DNA of 44,725 nt from Chloroflexota bacterium (GTDB lineage: Bacteria; Chloroflexota; Anaerolineae; Aggregatilineales; J027). The translations under genes and the position numbers were made by a program. This document shows positions 1-7,835 of this stretch, piece by piece (the stretch's first letter is position 1; the number at the start of each line of letters is the position of its first letter). The DNA lies in the NCBI GenBank assembly GCA_003697365.1, contig RFGP01000063.1:1-44725 (forward strand), in the 5' to 3' direction. Under the pieces are notes generated by a model that saw only the letters and a list, made by a program, of their open reading frames with translations, ran no database searches and was not told the DNA's origin.

Positions 1-879
1 GACCATTGTTCCAAAACCAACAGGAACAATAATTTGTGACCACAAATCATTGCCATACATGACTGGGTATAAACGAAGCAACAGATAGATACCCGCTTTT
101 ACCATTGTTGCAGAGTGAAGATAAGCGCTCGCTGGTGTAGGAGCACTCATCGCGCCGGGCAACCAAAAGTGAAAAGGAAATTGCGCGCTTTTGGTAAAAG
201 CTCCTAGCAAAATAAGTAACAAGATAGCTGTATACCAATCATGATCAACAAGCTGCTTGGTATGAAGAATAGTAGCAAGGTCAGTGACAAATCCTGTGCC
301 GTTAATTTCAGCAACGGCAAGTCCAAGTAATACAAGTCCGCCAATAAGCGCTAAGCCACCACCACCAGTAATGATAAGCGCCTGTAAGCCACCAAAGCGC
401 GCTTCTGGGTCTTTGTCACCCTTAAAACTGATGAGCAAGAACGAGGTAATGCTTGTGAGTTCCCACATGATAAACATCGTAATGATGTTTCCGGCAATCA
501 CAAGCCCAAGCATTGCCCCTGCAAACGTCATCAGAATTGTGTTAAAGCGAGTTTGTTCATCTTTATCTTCAAAATAATAGCCTGAATAGAAAAATATGAT
601 TGCGCCGATGCCGCTGATAATTAACGAAAACAGCAAAGAAAGGCCATCAAGATAGAATGAGGCATTAATTCCTAACTCAGGCATCCATTCAATCGTGCGG
701 CTGACATTTTGGTTACCTTCTACATAAGGAAAATAACCAATAAACGCGATAAACAACAGTAACATAGCGCCTGTTGTTAGTGCTGTTTGTGCTGTTTTAG
801 GGAGCCAACGGCGCACTTCTGGAATTGCTAATAGAAGTGCAATTACAAAAGGCACTGCATTTAGAACGAGTATATCCAT
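1..879 (-). CDS. mrpA: Mrp-type Na+/H+ antiporter subunit A, N-terminal part (cut by window edge)
   Basis: This gene is missing from the ORF track because its stop lies outside the window. I read it on the minus strand from the ATG at 877-879, which gives 293 codons open to position 1. The protein is hydrophobic and carries hallmarks of the NuoL/MrpA proton-antiporter family: MWELTSITSFLLISF, then LGAFTKSAQFPFHFWLPGAM followed by APTPASAYLHSATMVKAG. The wording WELTSITSFLLI and AMSAPTPASAYLHSATMVKAG is closer to MrpA/MnhA than to NuoL or NuoM. Family knowledge says MrpA is the large membrane subunit of a multisubunit Na+(Li+)/H+ antiporter, so mrpB-G genes are expected to the left of the window. 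Substrate cation and complex composition cannot be judged from this fragment. Confidence 0.88.
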   Translation of the reverse strand, partial: MDILVLNAVPFVIALLLAIPEVRRWLPKTAQTALTTGAMLLLFIAFIGYFPYVEGNQNVSRTIEWMPELGINASFYLDGLSLLFSLIISGIGAIIFFYSGYYFEDKDEQTRFNTILMTFAGAMLGLVIAGNIITMFIMWELTSITSFLLISFKGDKDPEARFGGLQALIITGGGGLALIGGLVLLGLAVAEINGTGFVTDLATILHTKQLVDHDWYTAILLLILLGAFTKSAQFPFHFWLPGAMSAPTPASAYLHSATMVKAGIYLLLRLYPVMYGNDLWSQIIVPVGFGTMV

Positions 880-1142
880 AATATTTTTTGTATCGCTCTC
901 CTACAATGACTTGCAGCTAATTGCCACATACATTCATACCAAGACGAATCGAGGTTAGCACTGATCAGAGTATATGTCGATGATTAAAGGCTTAGATTGT
1001 TGCTTTGCACAACGCAGGCGACGGGTACTACGACGTATTAAAAGATAGCGGTAGATACTAAAATCCATTCCTAAATACAAGCTAAGTGGAAGATGAAATT
1101 TACATGAGTTAGACTTTAATATGTTACTTCCCAACATACTTA

Positions 1143-1151
1143 TGCTATAAT
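1143..1151 (+). promoter_or_regulatory. Extended -10 promoter (TGCTATAAT)
   Basis: A perfect TATAAT is preceded by TG one base upstream, the classic extended -10. No good -35 box is seen 16-18 bases upstream, which extended -10 promoters tolerate. Transcription would start near 1158 and give a 5' leader of about 275 bases before the cysM-like start at 1433. The same arrangement recurs upstream of tatA and of the mutase gene. Confidence 0.55.
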
Positions 1152-1216
1152 GTTGTTATCAAAACTGAATGTAATCAAGGGTCATCTTTTACCTAATGAT
1201 GAAATACCTTTATTGC

Positions 1217-1392
1217 GCTTGTTGTTGTTGTGAGAAGCAGGAGGGCATCCGCTAGAGCTCGCAACAAACACAAGCTAACCAAGTTCCTAATAGACAATTA
1301 GCTAAAAACCAGCAGCTTAAGCGTGGTATACCTCCTGCGGCAAAGCCGTAGCGTTGGATCAGACCACGCTTTTTAACACCTGCTGGTTTTTT
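1217..1392 (+). ncRNA. Candidate structured leader RNA or small RNA upstream of the cysteine cluster
   Basis: Several nested inverted repeats are visible. Helix 1 pairs 1217-1230 with 1262-1275 (12 of 14 positions), with an inner GAG/CTC, AGC/GCT and GGA/TCC stem. Helix 2 pairs AGCTAA (1273-1278) with TTAGCT (1298-1303) and competes with the foot of helix 1. Helix 3 pairs 1304-1315 with 1380-1391 (12 bp), then 1319-1327 with 1363-1371 (9 bp), and encloses the small hairpin CTGCGGC-AAA-GCCGTAG (1335-1351). The last arm runs into TTTTTT. The mutually exclusive helices and terminal U-run resemble a riboswitch or attenuator in front of the 1433 operon, or a free small RNA. I recognise no known class. 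A covariance model search would decide. Confidence 0.42.
1304..1392 (+). terminator. Long hairpin with U-run, possible attenuator
   Basis: AAAAACCAGCAG pairs perfectly with CTGCTGGTTTTT, stacked on AAGCGTGGT/ACCACGCTT, and is followed by a T-run. It lies 41 bases before the cysM-like start codon, so it could act as an attenuator for the operon or as the terminator of a small RNA. The stem is unusually long and interrupted for an ordinary terminator. Confidence 0.45.
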
Positions 1393-1432
1393 GGTTTAAA
1401 TCAAGATGATTCACTGATAGATAGGAATAGTT

Positions 1433-2380
1433 ATGGTCTCGCTTATACAACAAGCTATCCAAGTAAAACACTTAACTGAGAGCATAGGGAAAACCCCACT
1501 CATTGGGTTTCAAAGAATCACAGATCACCTCCCTGCTAATGTGCAAATTTTGGCGAAAGCAGAATGGCAAAATCCGGGAGGAAGTGTTAAAGACAGAGCA
1601 GCCCTCAATATCATTACGTCAGCAATAAAAGAAGGAAAACTAGGCCCAAATATCACGTTACTCGATAGCACAAGCGGAAATACAGGCATTGCCTATGCCA
1701 TGCTTGGTGCAGTATTAGGCATTAAAGTTCATCTATTTGTGCCCGCTAATGCGAGTCCAGAGCGCATAAAAATATTACGCGCTTATGGCGTGCATCTCAC
1801 ACTTACTGATCCTTTAGAAGGATCAGATGGCGCTATTTTGGCTGTACGTCAACTTGCTGAGGCTGAACCCGACCGCTATTTCTATGCAGATCAATACAAT
1901 AACCCAGCTAATTGGCAGGCACATTACAATACCACTGCGCCCGAAATTTGGGAGCAAACACAAGGTGCTATTACACACTTTGTCGCAGGTCTAGGCACAA
2001 CAGGAACATTTACTGGAACGGCTCGTCGGCTAAAAGAATTCAATTCATCTATTGAGGCTATATCAGTCCAACCCGATTCTCCCTTTAATGGTCTAGAAGG
2101 GCTGAAGCATATTCCTACTGCCATACGTCCCGGTATTTATGATGAGACTTTGGCCGATCGAAATTTAGAAATTGGTACCGAAGAGAGCTACCAAATGGCA
2201 CGCCGACTTGCCCGTGAAGAAGGCTATTTAGTAGGAATTAGCTCAGCTACAGCGATGGTTGCAGCATTGAAGATCGCTGAAGAAGTCGCAAAAAGCGGAC
2301 GTTCAGCAACCATTGTGACCATTTTTCCTGATAACGCTTACAAGTACCTTAGCGATGCGTTCTGGACAAGTGAACTATGA
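1433..2380 (+). CDS. cysM: CysM-like cysteine synthase, probably sulfur-carrier dependent
   Basis: A PLP-dependent beta-replacement enzyme of the cysteine synthase family, 315 aa, the family's usual length. The PLP lysine is Lys53 in NPGGSVKDR, the substrate loop TSGNTG is at 80-85, and the phosphate-binding glycine loop GLGTTGT is at 186-192. By eye it is closest to mycobacterial CysM (shared HFVAGLGTTGT, NPAN..HY and GISS/T segments). That enzyme uses O-phosphoserine and a thiocarboxylated sulfur carrier, CysO, rather than free sulfide. The arginine described as binding substrate phosphate in mycobacterial CysM aligns with Lys225 here (GLKHI), so acceptor preference is uncertain. The stop overlaps the next start by ATGA, placing it first in an operon with a JAMM protease and a CysO-like protein. 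O-acetylserine dependence remains possible. Confidence 0.85.
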   Translation: MVSLIQQAIQVKHLTESIGKTPLIGFQRITDHLPANVQILAKAEWQNPGGSVKDRAALNIITSAIKEGKLGPNITLLDSTSGNTGIAYAMLGAVLGIKVHLFVPANASPERIKILRAYGVHLTLTDPLEGSDGAILAVRQLAEAEPDRYFYADQYNNPANWQAHYNTTAPEIWEQTQGAITHFVAGLGTTGTFTGTARRLKEFNSSIEAISVQPDSPFNGLEGLKHIPTAIRPGIYDETLADRNLEIGTEESYQMARRLAREEGYLVGISSATAMVAALKIAEEVAKSGRSATIVTIFPDNAYKYLSDAFWTSEL

Positions 2381-2805
2381 AACTCTTGTTGCCCAACGAG
2401 CTTTACCCAAATATCGTATCTCATCTGTGTTCAACTTACCCAAACGAAGGTGGCGGCTTTTTAGTTGGCAAGATACACCAAGACGAACAACGAGTTGTTG
2501 AAGAAATTTATCCCGTTGAAAACACCTTTGCTGAACAAGAGCAATTTCATCGTTTCTTAGCAGAGAGCAGCGCTTATCAACAAATCGAAGACATGGCCGA
2601 TGCGCGCGGTTTAACATTGCTGGGCTATTATCATTCTCACCCTAATGTAGCAGCAGTTCCATCTGAATATGATCGCATTCATGCATGGCCATTTTTTGCC
2701 TATTTGATCGTCTCAATACGAAACAATCAAGCTGTTGAAGAACGCCTTTGGCAGCTTTCTCAAGATCGAAAGTCCTTCATTGAAGGCGAGCTATTGTTTA
2801 TCTAA
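2377..2805 (+). CDS. mec: JAMM/MPN zinc metalloprotease (Mec-like)
   Basis: A 142-residue single-domain JAB1/MPN+ protein. The full JAMM zinc site is present: Glu24 (PNEGGGFLVG), His86 and His88 (YYHSHP), Ser96 and Asp99 (SEYD). In mycobacteria the homologous Mec cleaves cysteine from the CysO-cysteine adduct made by CysM. Its place directly between a CysM-like synthase and a CysO-like protein supports the same reaction here. It overlaps the upstream gene by 4 bases, so translational coupling is likely. The neighbouring carrier has residues after its Gly-Gly, so this protease could also mature that precursor. That second role is inference. Confidence 0.85.
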   Translation: MKLLLPNELYPNIVSHLCSTYPNEGGGFLVGKIHQDEQRVVEEIYPVENTFAEQEQFHRFLAESSAYQQIEDMADARGLTLLGYYHSHPNVAAVPSEYDRIHAWPFFAYLIVSIRNNQAVEERLWQLSQDRKSFIEGELLFI

Positions 2806-2847
2806 AAACAACACACACAACACCTAACAATTAAGGAGAATTTTTCA

Positions 2848-3573
2848 ATGCCTACAATCAAAATTCCTACCCCGTTACGTACCTATACTGGCGGAAATGC
2901 CGAAATTGAGGTCAGTGGCAATACTGTTGCGGCTATTTTAGAGGATTTGGTCGCGCAATATCCTGATCTGAAGCAACATCTTTTCCATGAAGGTCAGCTT
3001 CGTGATTTTGTGAACGTATTTATTGGTGAAGATGATATTCGCGAACGCGATGGTATCAATACGGCCGTGCAAGCAACAGATCGTTTACGTATTATCCCTA
3101 GTATTGCCGGAGGGACAGATGAAGGCATATTAAGCCAAGTTGATCATAGCGCGATCCGCACAAATCAAGCAGCAATTATCACTCTACTGTTGTTTGCATT
3201 TATTGTGCAACTACCATTGCTTGTTGGGTTTGTTTCTTTAACGCTATTCATTGGCACAATGAATGAGCGTTTGAACTTGTTTAAGCTGCTATATCAAAGT
3301 GTTTTGCGCCCACGCGGTATTCTCAAACCTGATATTAAACCTGATAATCCTGAGCCCCATCGTTTTTCTCAAGGACTTGGTGCCACATTCACAGCCTTAA
3401 GCACGCTATTTCTAATCATAAAACTCTCAGTAATTGGGTGGGGGTTGGCATGGCTTGTTATTGTGTTAGCGGGCTTAAATTTATTCACAGGTTTTTGCGC
3501 AGGCTGCTTTGTATATTATCAACTTAGCAAACACAACGTGCGCGGATTTAACAAGCGTCCCATACGTATATAA
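2848..3573 (+). CDS. MoaD/ThiS/CysO-like sulfur carrier fused to a DUF4395 membrane domain
   Basis: A 241-residue two-part protein. Residues 1-89 are a beta-grasp sulfur carrier of the MoaD/ThiS/CysO group, starting with PTIKIPTPLRTYTGG and ending at IIPSIAGG, with Gly88-Gly89 where free carriers end. The chain continues through a linker into hydrophobic stretches at about 108-138 and 180-224. The region PDNPEPHRFSQGLGATF to NLFTGFCAGC resembles DUF4395 membrane proteins and holds a CxxC pair (Cys217, Cys220). Carrier activation normally needs a free C-terminal Gly-Gly, so either a protease releases the carrier or the domain works differently. The upstream JAMM protease and downstream E1-like enzyme fit a processing and activation route. 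There is a good ribosome binding site (AAGGAG). I know of no characterised protein with this architecture. Confidence 0.8.
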   Translation: MPTIKIPTPLRTYTGGNAEIEVSGNTVAAILEDLVAQYPDLKQHLFHEGQLRDFVNVFIGEDDIRERDGINTAVQATDRLRIIPSIAGGTDEGILSQVDHSAIRTNQAAIITLLLFAFIVQLPLLVGFVSLTLFIGTMNERLNLFKLLYQSVLRPRGILKPDIKPDNPEPHRFSQGLGATFTALSTLFLIIKLSVIGWGLAWLVIVLAGLNLFTGFCAGCFVYYQLSKHNVRGFNKRPIRI

Positions 3574-3584
3574 AGAGGTATGCC

Positions 3585-3986
3585 ATGCTAGAACGATTAT
3601 TCATAGTTGTTTTCATTATTACGGCTTTCGTTGCAGCATATTATCTATTCAAATATTGGCAACTTAAGCAAGTGCAAGCACAGGCAAAACTTGGCGATGC
3701 TCTAATGAATGAAATACCCGAAGGTCAGTCAGCGATTTTGTACTTCACGGCTGAGTGGTGCAGTGTTTGCAAACTCCAACAACAACCCGCAATGCAGCAA
3801 TTTATAGCTGAAAACCCAAATGTTAAAGTCGTTACCATAGATATAGAGGTTATGCCAGAAGTAGCGCAACGATGGCATATCCTGAGTTTACCAACCACCA
3901 TCATTCTAGATAAAAAGCATGTCCCAATTGCTATGAATCATGGTGCAGTATCTGCTCGCAAACTTGCCCAACAATTGGAGAGATAG
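3585..3986 (+). CDS. Membrane-anchored thioredoxin-like protein
   Basis: A 133-residue protein with one N-terminal membrane segment (about residues 5-22) and a thioredoxin fold. The active site is FTAEWCSVCKLQ (Cys59, Cys62), followed by the cis-proline segment LSLPTTIIL. Basic residues flank the helix on the domain side, which may favour a cytoplasmic domain, but topology is not clear. It lies 11 bases after the DUF4395 fusion, which has its own CxxC, and before the MoeZ-like enzyme. A role in reducing persulfide or disulfide intermediates of sulfur transfer is plausible inference. Confidence 0.8.
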   Translation: MLERLFIVVFIITAFVAAYYLFKYWQLKQVQAQAKLGDALMNEIPEGQSAILYFTAEWCSVCKLQQQPAMQQFIAENPNVKVVTIDIEVMPEVAQRWHILSLPTTIILDKKHVPIAMNHGAVSARKLAQQLER

Positions 3987-3992
3987 ATTCAT

Positions 3993-5183
3993 ATGACAGT
4001 TTCATTAATTCACGCAACTGATGTCGAATTATCACATGAGGAAATCAAGCGCTATAGTCGGCATTTGATCATGCCAGAAGTTGGCATAGAAGGACAGAAA
4101 AAACTTAAAGCCGCTAAGATTTTATTGGTCGGTACAGGCGGACTAGGTAGCCCAACAGCCATGTATTTAGCAGCAGCTGGCATCGGCACACTAGGACTTG
4201 TCGATTATGATGTTGTCGACGTTACGAACCTACAACGCCAAATCATTCATGGTACAAAAGATGTTGGTGTCCCTAAAATAGAATCTGCTGCCTCTACGCT
4301 TGCTGATTTGAATCCTCATGTGAAAATTATCAAGCATGAAGTGCCACTAACAAGCGAGAACGCACTAGAAATCATCAAAGATTACGACATCGTTATCGAT
4401 GGCACAGATAATTTTCCTACACGATACCTCGTTAATGATGCCTGTGTAATGCTGGGCAAAGTAAATATTTACGGCAGCATCTTTCGCTTTGAGGGGCAAG
4501 TTTCCGTATTTGGTGCCGAAGATGGCCCATGTTATCGTTGCTTATTTCCTAGCCCTCCACCACCCGGCTTAGTTCCAAATTGCGCCGAAGGCGGTGTTCT
4601 AGGAATTTTGCCCGGTACCATTGGCACTTTACAAGCAACTGAAGCCATTAAAATAGTGCTTGGTATTGGAAAACCGCTTATTGGTCGATTACTGCTATAT
4701 GATGCGTTGGAAATGAGCTTTGATTTTGTCAAAGTAAAAAAGAATCCCCATTGCCCCGTCTGTGGAGAAAACCCCACAATTACAGGTCTGATAGATTATG
4801 AGCAGTTTTGCGGGATGCCTGCACATGATCACAGCCAACACACTGATCTAACACCAGAGGTAATTATCCCCGCTATTTCCGTCAAGCAACTAAAATCACG
4901 TCTTGATAGCGGAGAGCAACTCGTAATTATTGATGTACGTGAAGCACATGAGCGTGATATTAGTGCCCTTGATGTTGCTATTCATATACCCAAAGGGGAA
5001 GTCAGGCAGCGTCTTAGCGAAATTCCACACAATGTTCCAGTGGTTGTCCATTGCCGTACAGGTGGACGTAGTGGAGAAGTCGTAAAATGGCTTATGGAAG
5101 AAGGCTACACCAATGTCGTTAACCTTGCAGGAGGCATTAACGCATGGGCGCGCTTAATTGATCCAAGTATTCCTGAGTATTAA
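3993..5183 (+). CDS. moeZ: MoeZ-like E1 adenylyltransferase-sulfurtransferase (ThiF/MoeB + rhodanese)
   Basis: A 396-residue fusion. Residues 15-265 form an E1-like ThiF/MoeB domain with the ATP-binding GTGGLG (47-52), Asp/Arg motifs (DVTNLQRQ), a zinc site from CYRC (180-183) and CPVC (254-257), and Cys197 in VPNCAEGG. Residues 295-396 form a rhodanese domain with active-site Cys354 in HCRTGGRS. Proteins of this architecture (MoeZ, Uba4/MOCS3 type) adenylate the C-terminal glycine of a ubiquitin-like carrier and transfer sulfur to give a thiocarboxylate. In mycobacteria MoeZ serves CysO and MoaD-type carriers. Its operon partner here is the CysO-like domain at 2848. No molybdopterin synthesis gene is in the window, although two molybdopterin-fold proteins are. 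Confidence 0.92.
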   Translation: MTVSLIHATDVELSHEEIKRYSRHLIMPEVGIEGQKKLKAAKILLVGTGGLGSPTAMYLAAAGIGTLGLVDYDVVDVTNLQRQIIHGTKDVGVPKIESAASTLADLNPHVKIIKHEVPLTSENALEIIKDYDIVIDGTDNFPTRYLVNDACVMLGKVNIYGSIFRFEGQVSVFGAEDGPCYRCLFPSPPPPGLVPNCAEGGVLGILPGTIGTLQATEAIKIVLGIGKPLIGRLLLYDALEMSFDFVKVKKNPHCPVCGENPTITGLIDYEQFCGMPAHDHSQHTDLTPEVIIPAISVKQLKSRLDSGEQLVIIDVREAHERDISALDVAIHIPKGEVRQRLSEIPHNVPVVVHCRTGGRSGEVVKWLMEEGYTNVVNLAGGINAWARLIDPSIPEY

Positions 5184-5207
5184 TTCAAAATCTATTTTGA
5201 TACACTA

Positions 5208-5235
5208 CAAGGCGCGGAGATAAAACCGCGTCTTG
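5208..5235. repeat. GC-rich hairpin between moeZ-like and rhodanese genes
   Basis: CAAG-g-CGCGG pairs with CCGCG-t-CTTG around an 8-base loop. No T-run follows on the plus strand, so it is not a standard terminator. It could be an mRNA-stability or processing hairpin, or an operator, in the 77-base gap before the rhodanese gene. Confidence 0.4.
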
Positions 5236-5260
5236 TAACTTATCTTGGAGAGAAGAAAAC

Positions 5261-5599
5261 ATGAGTAACATTCAGAATATTAGCCCCACACAGCTAAAAC
5301 AACGCATTGAGCAAGGTGAGGAATTTATACTGATTGATGTTCGTGAAGATTGGGAATTAGAAATTAGTCGTTTAGATGCAGCCCAACAAATTGTGCTCCA
5401 CACGTTACCTGAGCGCGCTGAACAAGAAATCCCTAAAGACAAGCCTGTCGTGTTTATTTGCCGTAGTGGTGGAAGAAGCCTACAGGCAGCGCTTTTTTTG
5501 GCACAAAACGGATGGGATACACAATATTTATATAACCTAGATGGGGGAATTTTGCGTTGGGCTCAAGAAGTAGACCCAACGCTGCCCACAAACTATTAA
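5261..5599 (+). CDS. Single-domain rhodanese (thiosulfate/persulfide sulfurtransferase)
   Basis: A 112-residue rhodanese with active-site loop ICRSGGRS (Cys67), the DVRE segment near residue 26 and the closing LDGGILRW. It resembles the C-terminal domain of the upstream MoeZ-like protein and may have arisen from it. The start has a good ribosome binding site (TTGGAGAG). As the last gene of the sulfur cluster it probably feeds persulfide sulfur into carrier thiocarboxylation, but no substrate can be read from the sequence. Its stop overlaps the stop of the convergent galK gene by 4 bases. Confidence 0.88.
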   Translation: MSNIQNISPTQLKQRIEQGEEFILIDVREDWELEISRLDAAQQIVLHTLPERAEQEIPKDKPVVFICRSGGRSLQAALFLAQNGWDTQYLYNLDGGILRWAQEVDPTLPTNY

Positions 5600-6750
5600 A
5601 CCAAAAATTCTACCGAACTGCCTGCTGTTGGTTCGCAAACATAAAATTCTGCTTGCAAGCCAGTGGCAGCAGCATATTGTTCTTTTACAGCATCCACAAA
5701 GCCTGAAACTTGCTCACGCTGAACAAGACTTACAGCACAACCGCCAAAACCACCCCCCATGATGCGCGCACCAAAGCAGGCTTGATGTTGACGCGCTTTT
5801 TCAGTGAGAATGTCTAGCTCTTGGATTGAAACCTCATAATCATCACGTAAGCTATAATGGCTATTGTTGATCAGTTCGCCAGCTTGTGTTAAGTTTTCAC
5901 TCATTAAGACATCTCGCATTTTAAGTGTGCGCTCGTTTTCTGTTACTACATGCCGAGCACGCCGCAACAGAACATCGCCTAATGTCGATGCATATTGATT
6001 CACTAAGTCCAAAGTTGCGTCTCTTAATGATTTTACCCCTAAAATTTTCGCGGCATCCTCACATTGCTGGCGACGCAAAGCATACTCAGAATCTACAAGT
6101 TGACGTGGCTTCATCGAATTGATGACAACGATACTTGCTTGCTGAGGAATAACTACTGGTTCGGTCTCTAAAGAACGACAGTCTAATAGGATAGCGTATG
6201 GCCCTTCAGGAATGGCTGAAGCCATCTGATCCATTACCCCTACTGGCACACCAGTGAATTTGTGCTCAATATCTACTGCCAACAAAGCCTTCTGTTTTTG
6301 GGTATAACGGTTGTCCCCCAAAAGTGCTAACACAGCCTCAATCGAGGCTACGCCAATTGCAGCCGAAGAGGACATCCCACCGCCAATAGGTATATCGCTA
6401 CCGATCAAAATATCTGCACCACAAGGGTTTTGCCCTTGTTGTTGCATCAGCCACCATGCCCCTCGAATATACGTTGTCCAATGAGGCCAAATTGGTTCTT
6501 GAACTTGATTAGTCGGAATACTGACAAGTTCATCACCATAATCGATTGTGAAGACACAGATTTGGTCGTCCTCACGTGGGGCCACTGCCATCCAGACCGC
6601 GCGGTTTACAGCAAGTGGCATAACAAACCCTTCGTTATAATCCGTATGCTCACCGATGAGATTTGCACGGCCGGGAGCACGTACTAAATATTGCGCGTCA
6701 TGCCCATACACTTGGGCAAAACGCGCTAATACAGTCTCACGAATTGTCAC
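5596..6750 (-). CDS. galK: Galactokinase
   Basis: A 384-residue GHMP kinase that phosphorylates galactose to galactose-1-phosphate in the Leloir pathway. The galactokinase signature GRANLIGEHTDY is at 28-39, the ATP-binding loop PIGGGMSSSA at 121-130, the VGVMDQ segment carries the catalytic Asp, and GGGFGGCAVSL is near the C-terminus. Length matches the family. The start is GTG, supported by an AAGGAG ribosome binding site 9 bases upstream. It follows galT by 27 bases on the same strand. galE and galM are not in the window. Confidence 0.96.
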   Translation of the reverse strand: MTIRETVLARFAQVYGHDAQYLVRAPGRANLIGEHTDYNEGFVMPLAVNRAVWMAVAPREDDQICVFTIDYGDELVSIPTNQVQEPIWPHWTTYIRGAWWLMQQQGQNPCGADILIGSDIPIGGGMSSSAAIGVASIEAVLALLGDNRYTQKQKALLAVDIEHKFTGVPVGVMDQMASAIPEGPYAILLDCRSLETEPVVIPQQASIVVINSMKPRQLVDSEYALRRQQCEDAAKILGVKSLRDATLDLVNQYASTLGDVLLRRARHVVTENERTLKMRDVLMSENLTQAGELINNSHYSLRDDYEVSIQELDILTEKARQHQACFGARIMGGGFGGCAVSLVQREQVSGFVDAVKEQYAAATGLQAEFYVCEPTAGSSVEFLV

Positions 6751-6777
6751 AAACGTAGACTCCTTATATATATTCTG

Positions 6778-7815
6778 TTAAGAAAAACGTTCTGATGGCA
6801 ATTCTCTCAGGCGTTCCGCAGCAGATTCAGGTGTAATATCTCGCTGGGGTGTACCGAGCATTTCATAGCCCACCATAAATTTACGAATAGTAGCACTGCG
6901 TAGCAATGGCGGGTAAAAATGCGCGTGTAAGTGCCAATGTGGTTGTGGCCCACTGTTTACAGGCGCTTGATGAAACCCCATACTATAAGGAAACATTGTA
7001 CGGAACAAATTATCATAGCGAATAGTAATGGCTGAGAGCGCAGTAGCTAAGCCATCACGTTCTTCAGAAGTGAGCTCATGTAAATAAGCAACTGCACGCT
7101 TAGCAATGAGCAATACTTCAAATGGCCACACTGCCCAATAAGGCACCACGATCAGCCAATACTCATTTTCATAAACAACTCTTATTTGCTGTTGTAATTC
7201 AACTTCAACGATTTCAGAAAGTAATGTTTTTCCATGTTGCTCAAAATAAGCACGCTGTGTAACGTCTTCTTTGCTCACTTCACGCGGCAGGCGTTCTGTT
7301 GCCCAAATTTGACCATGCGGATGAGGATTAGAAGCCCCCATTGCCTGACCTTTATTTTCAAATATCTGAACATAAGTCAGCCAATCGTTTTGAGCTAAAT
7401 CAAGCGTTTGTTCTCCCCACATATCAACGACAGCTCGAATGCGCTCAACTGGCATATGCGCAAGCGTCCAATCATGACGTGGAGAGAAACAAATGACGCG
7501 ACAAATCCCGCGTTCAGGTTGCAATTGATAAAGCGGGTGACTATTGTCAATGTGACTTGTATCACCGAGTGTGGGCAATAAAGCAGGAAAATCGTTATCA
7601 AAAACAAAAACGCCATCATACTTAGGATTTTGTACGCCCCCTACTCGTGCATTGCCGGGACACAAATAGCACGTCGGATCATAGGTAGGACGTTGCTCAT
7701 CTGGAATATCCTCAACTTGGCCTTGCCACGGACGCTTGGCACGATGAGGACTTACCAAAATCCACTCATTAGTAAGCGGATTTAGTCGCCGATGTGGATA
7801 TTCATAAATTGTCAT
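6778..7815 (-). CDS. galT: Galactose-1-phosphate uridylyltransferase
   Basis: A 345-residue HIT-superfamily enzyme that exchanges UMP between UDP-glucose and galactose-1-phosphate. The catalytic motif is NPHPHGQIW (His165, His167) and a zinc-type CYLC pair is at 49-52. The later [11 protein letters not shown] segment is also typical. The ATG start at 7813-7815 is clear. It lies upstream of galK and 20 bases after the STAS gene, so gal genes may be read through from the regulatory pair upstream. Confidence 0.95.
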   Translation of the reverse strand: MTIYEYPHRRLNPLTNEWILVSPHRAKRPWQGQVEDIPDEQRPTYDPTCYLCPGNARVGGVQNPKYDGVFVFDNDFPALLPTLGDTSHIDNSHPLYQLQPERGICRVICFSPRHDWTLAHMPVERIRAVVDMWGEQTLDLAQNDWLTYVQIFENKGQAMGASNPHPHGQIWATERLPREVSKEDVTQRAYFEQHGKTLLSEIVEVELQQQIRVVYENEYWLIVVPYWAVWPFEVLLIAKRAVAYLHELTSEERDGLATALSAITIRYDNLFRTMFPYSMGFHQAPVNSGPQPHWHLHAHFYPPLLRSATIRKFMVGYEMLGTPQRDITPESAAERLRELPSERFS

Positions 7816-7835
7816 TGAACTTATGCCTTGCTTAA

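Larger units (their letters stand above)
880..1432. other. Intergenic region without a credible gene
   Basis: This is a 553-base gap between the divergently read mrpA and cysM-like genes. The only tracked ORF (60 aa, minus, 955-1137) has no recognisable family, no clear ribosome binding site and a Cys/Arg/Lys-rich composition. The right half holds an extended -10 promoter near 1146 and several nested inverted repeats up to 1392, listed separately. Confidence 0.6.

Noticed and set aside
284-577. 97-aa plus-strand ORF opposite mrpA
   Set aside because: Antisense shadow of a clear MrpA coding frame, with Ser/Pro-rich low-complexity content.
955-1137. 60-aa minus-strand ORF between mrpA and cysM
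   Set aside because: No family resemblance, no clear ribosome binding site, and composition unlike the neighbours. The region is better explained as regulatory.
1304-1392. T-box riboswitch, suggested by GCGTGGTATACC resembling the T-box core
   Set aside because: The core differs from the usual GGGTGGNACC, no specifier stem could be recognised, and TGGT would not match the U-discriminator of tRNA-Cys.
5208-5235. Terminator between moeZ-like and rhodanese genes
   Set aside because: The stem is good but no T-run follows on the plus strand, so I list it only as a hairpin.
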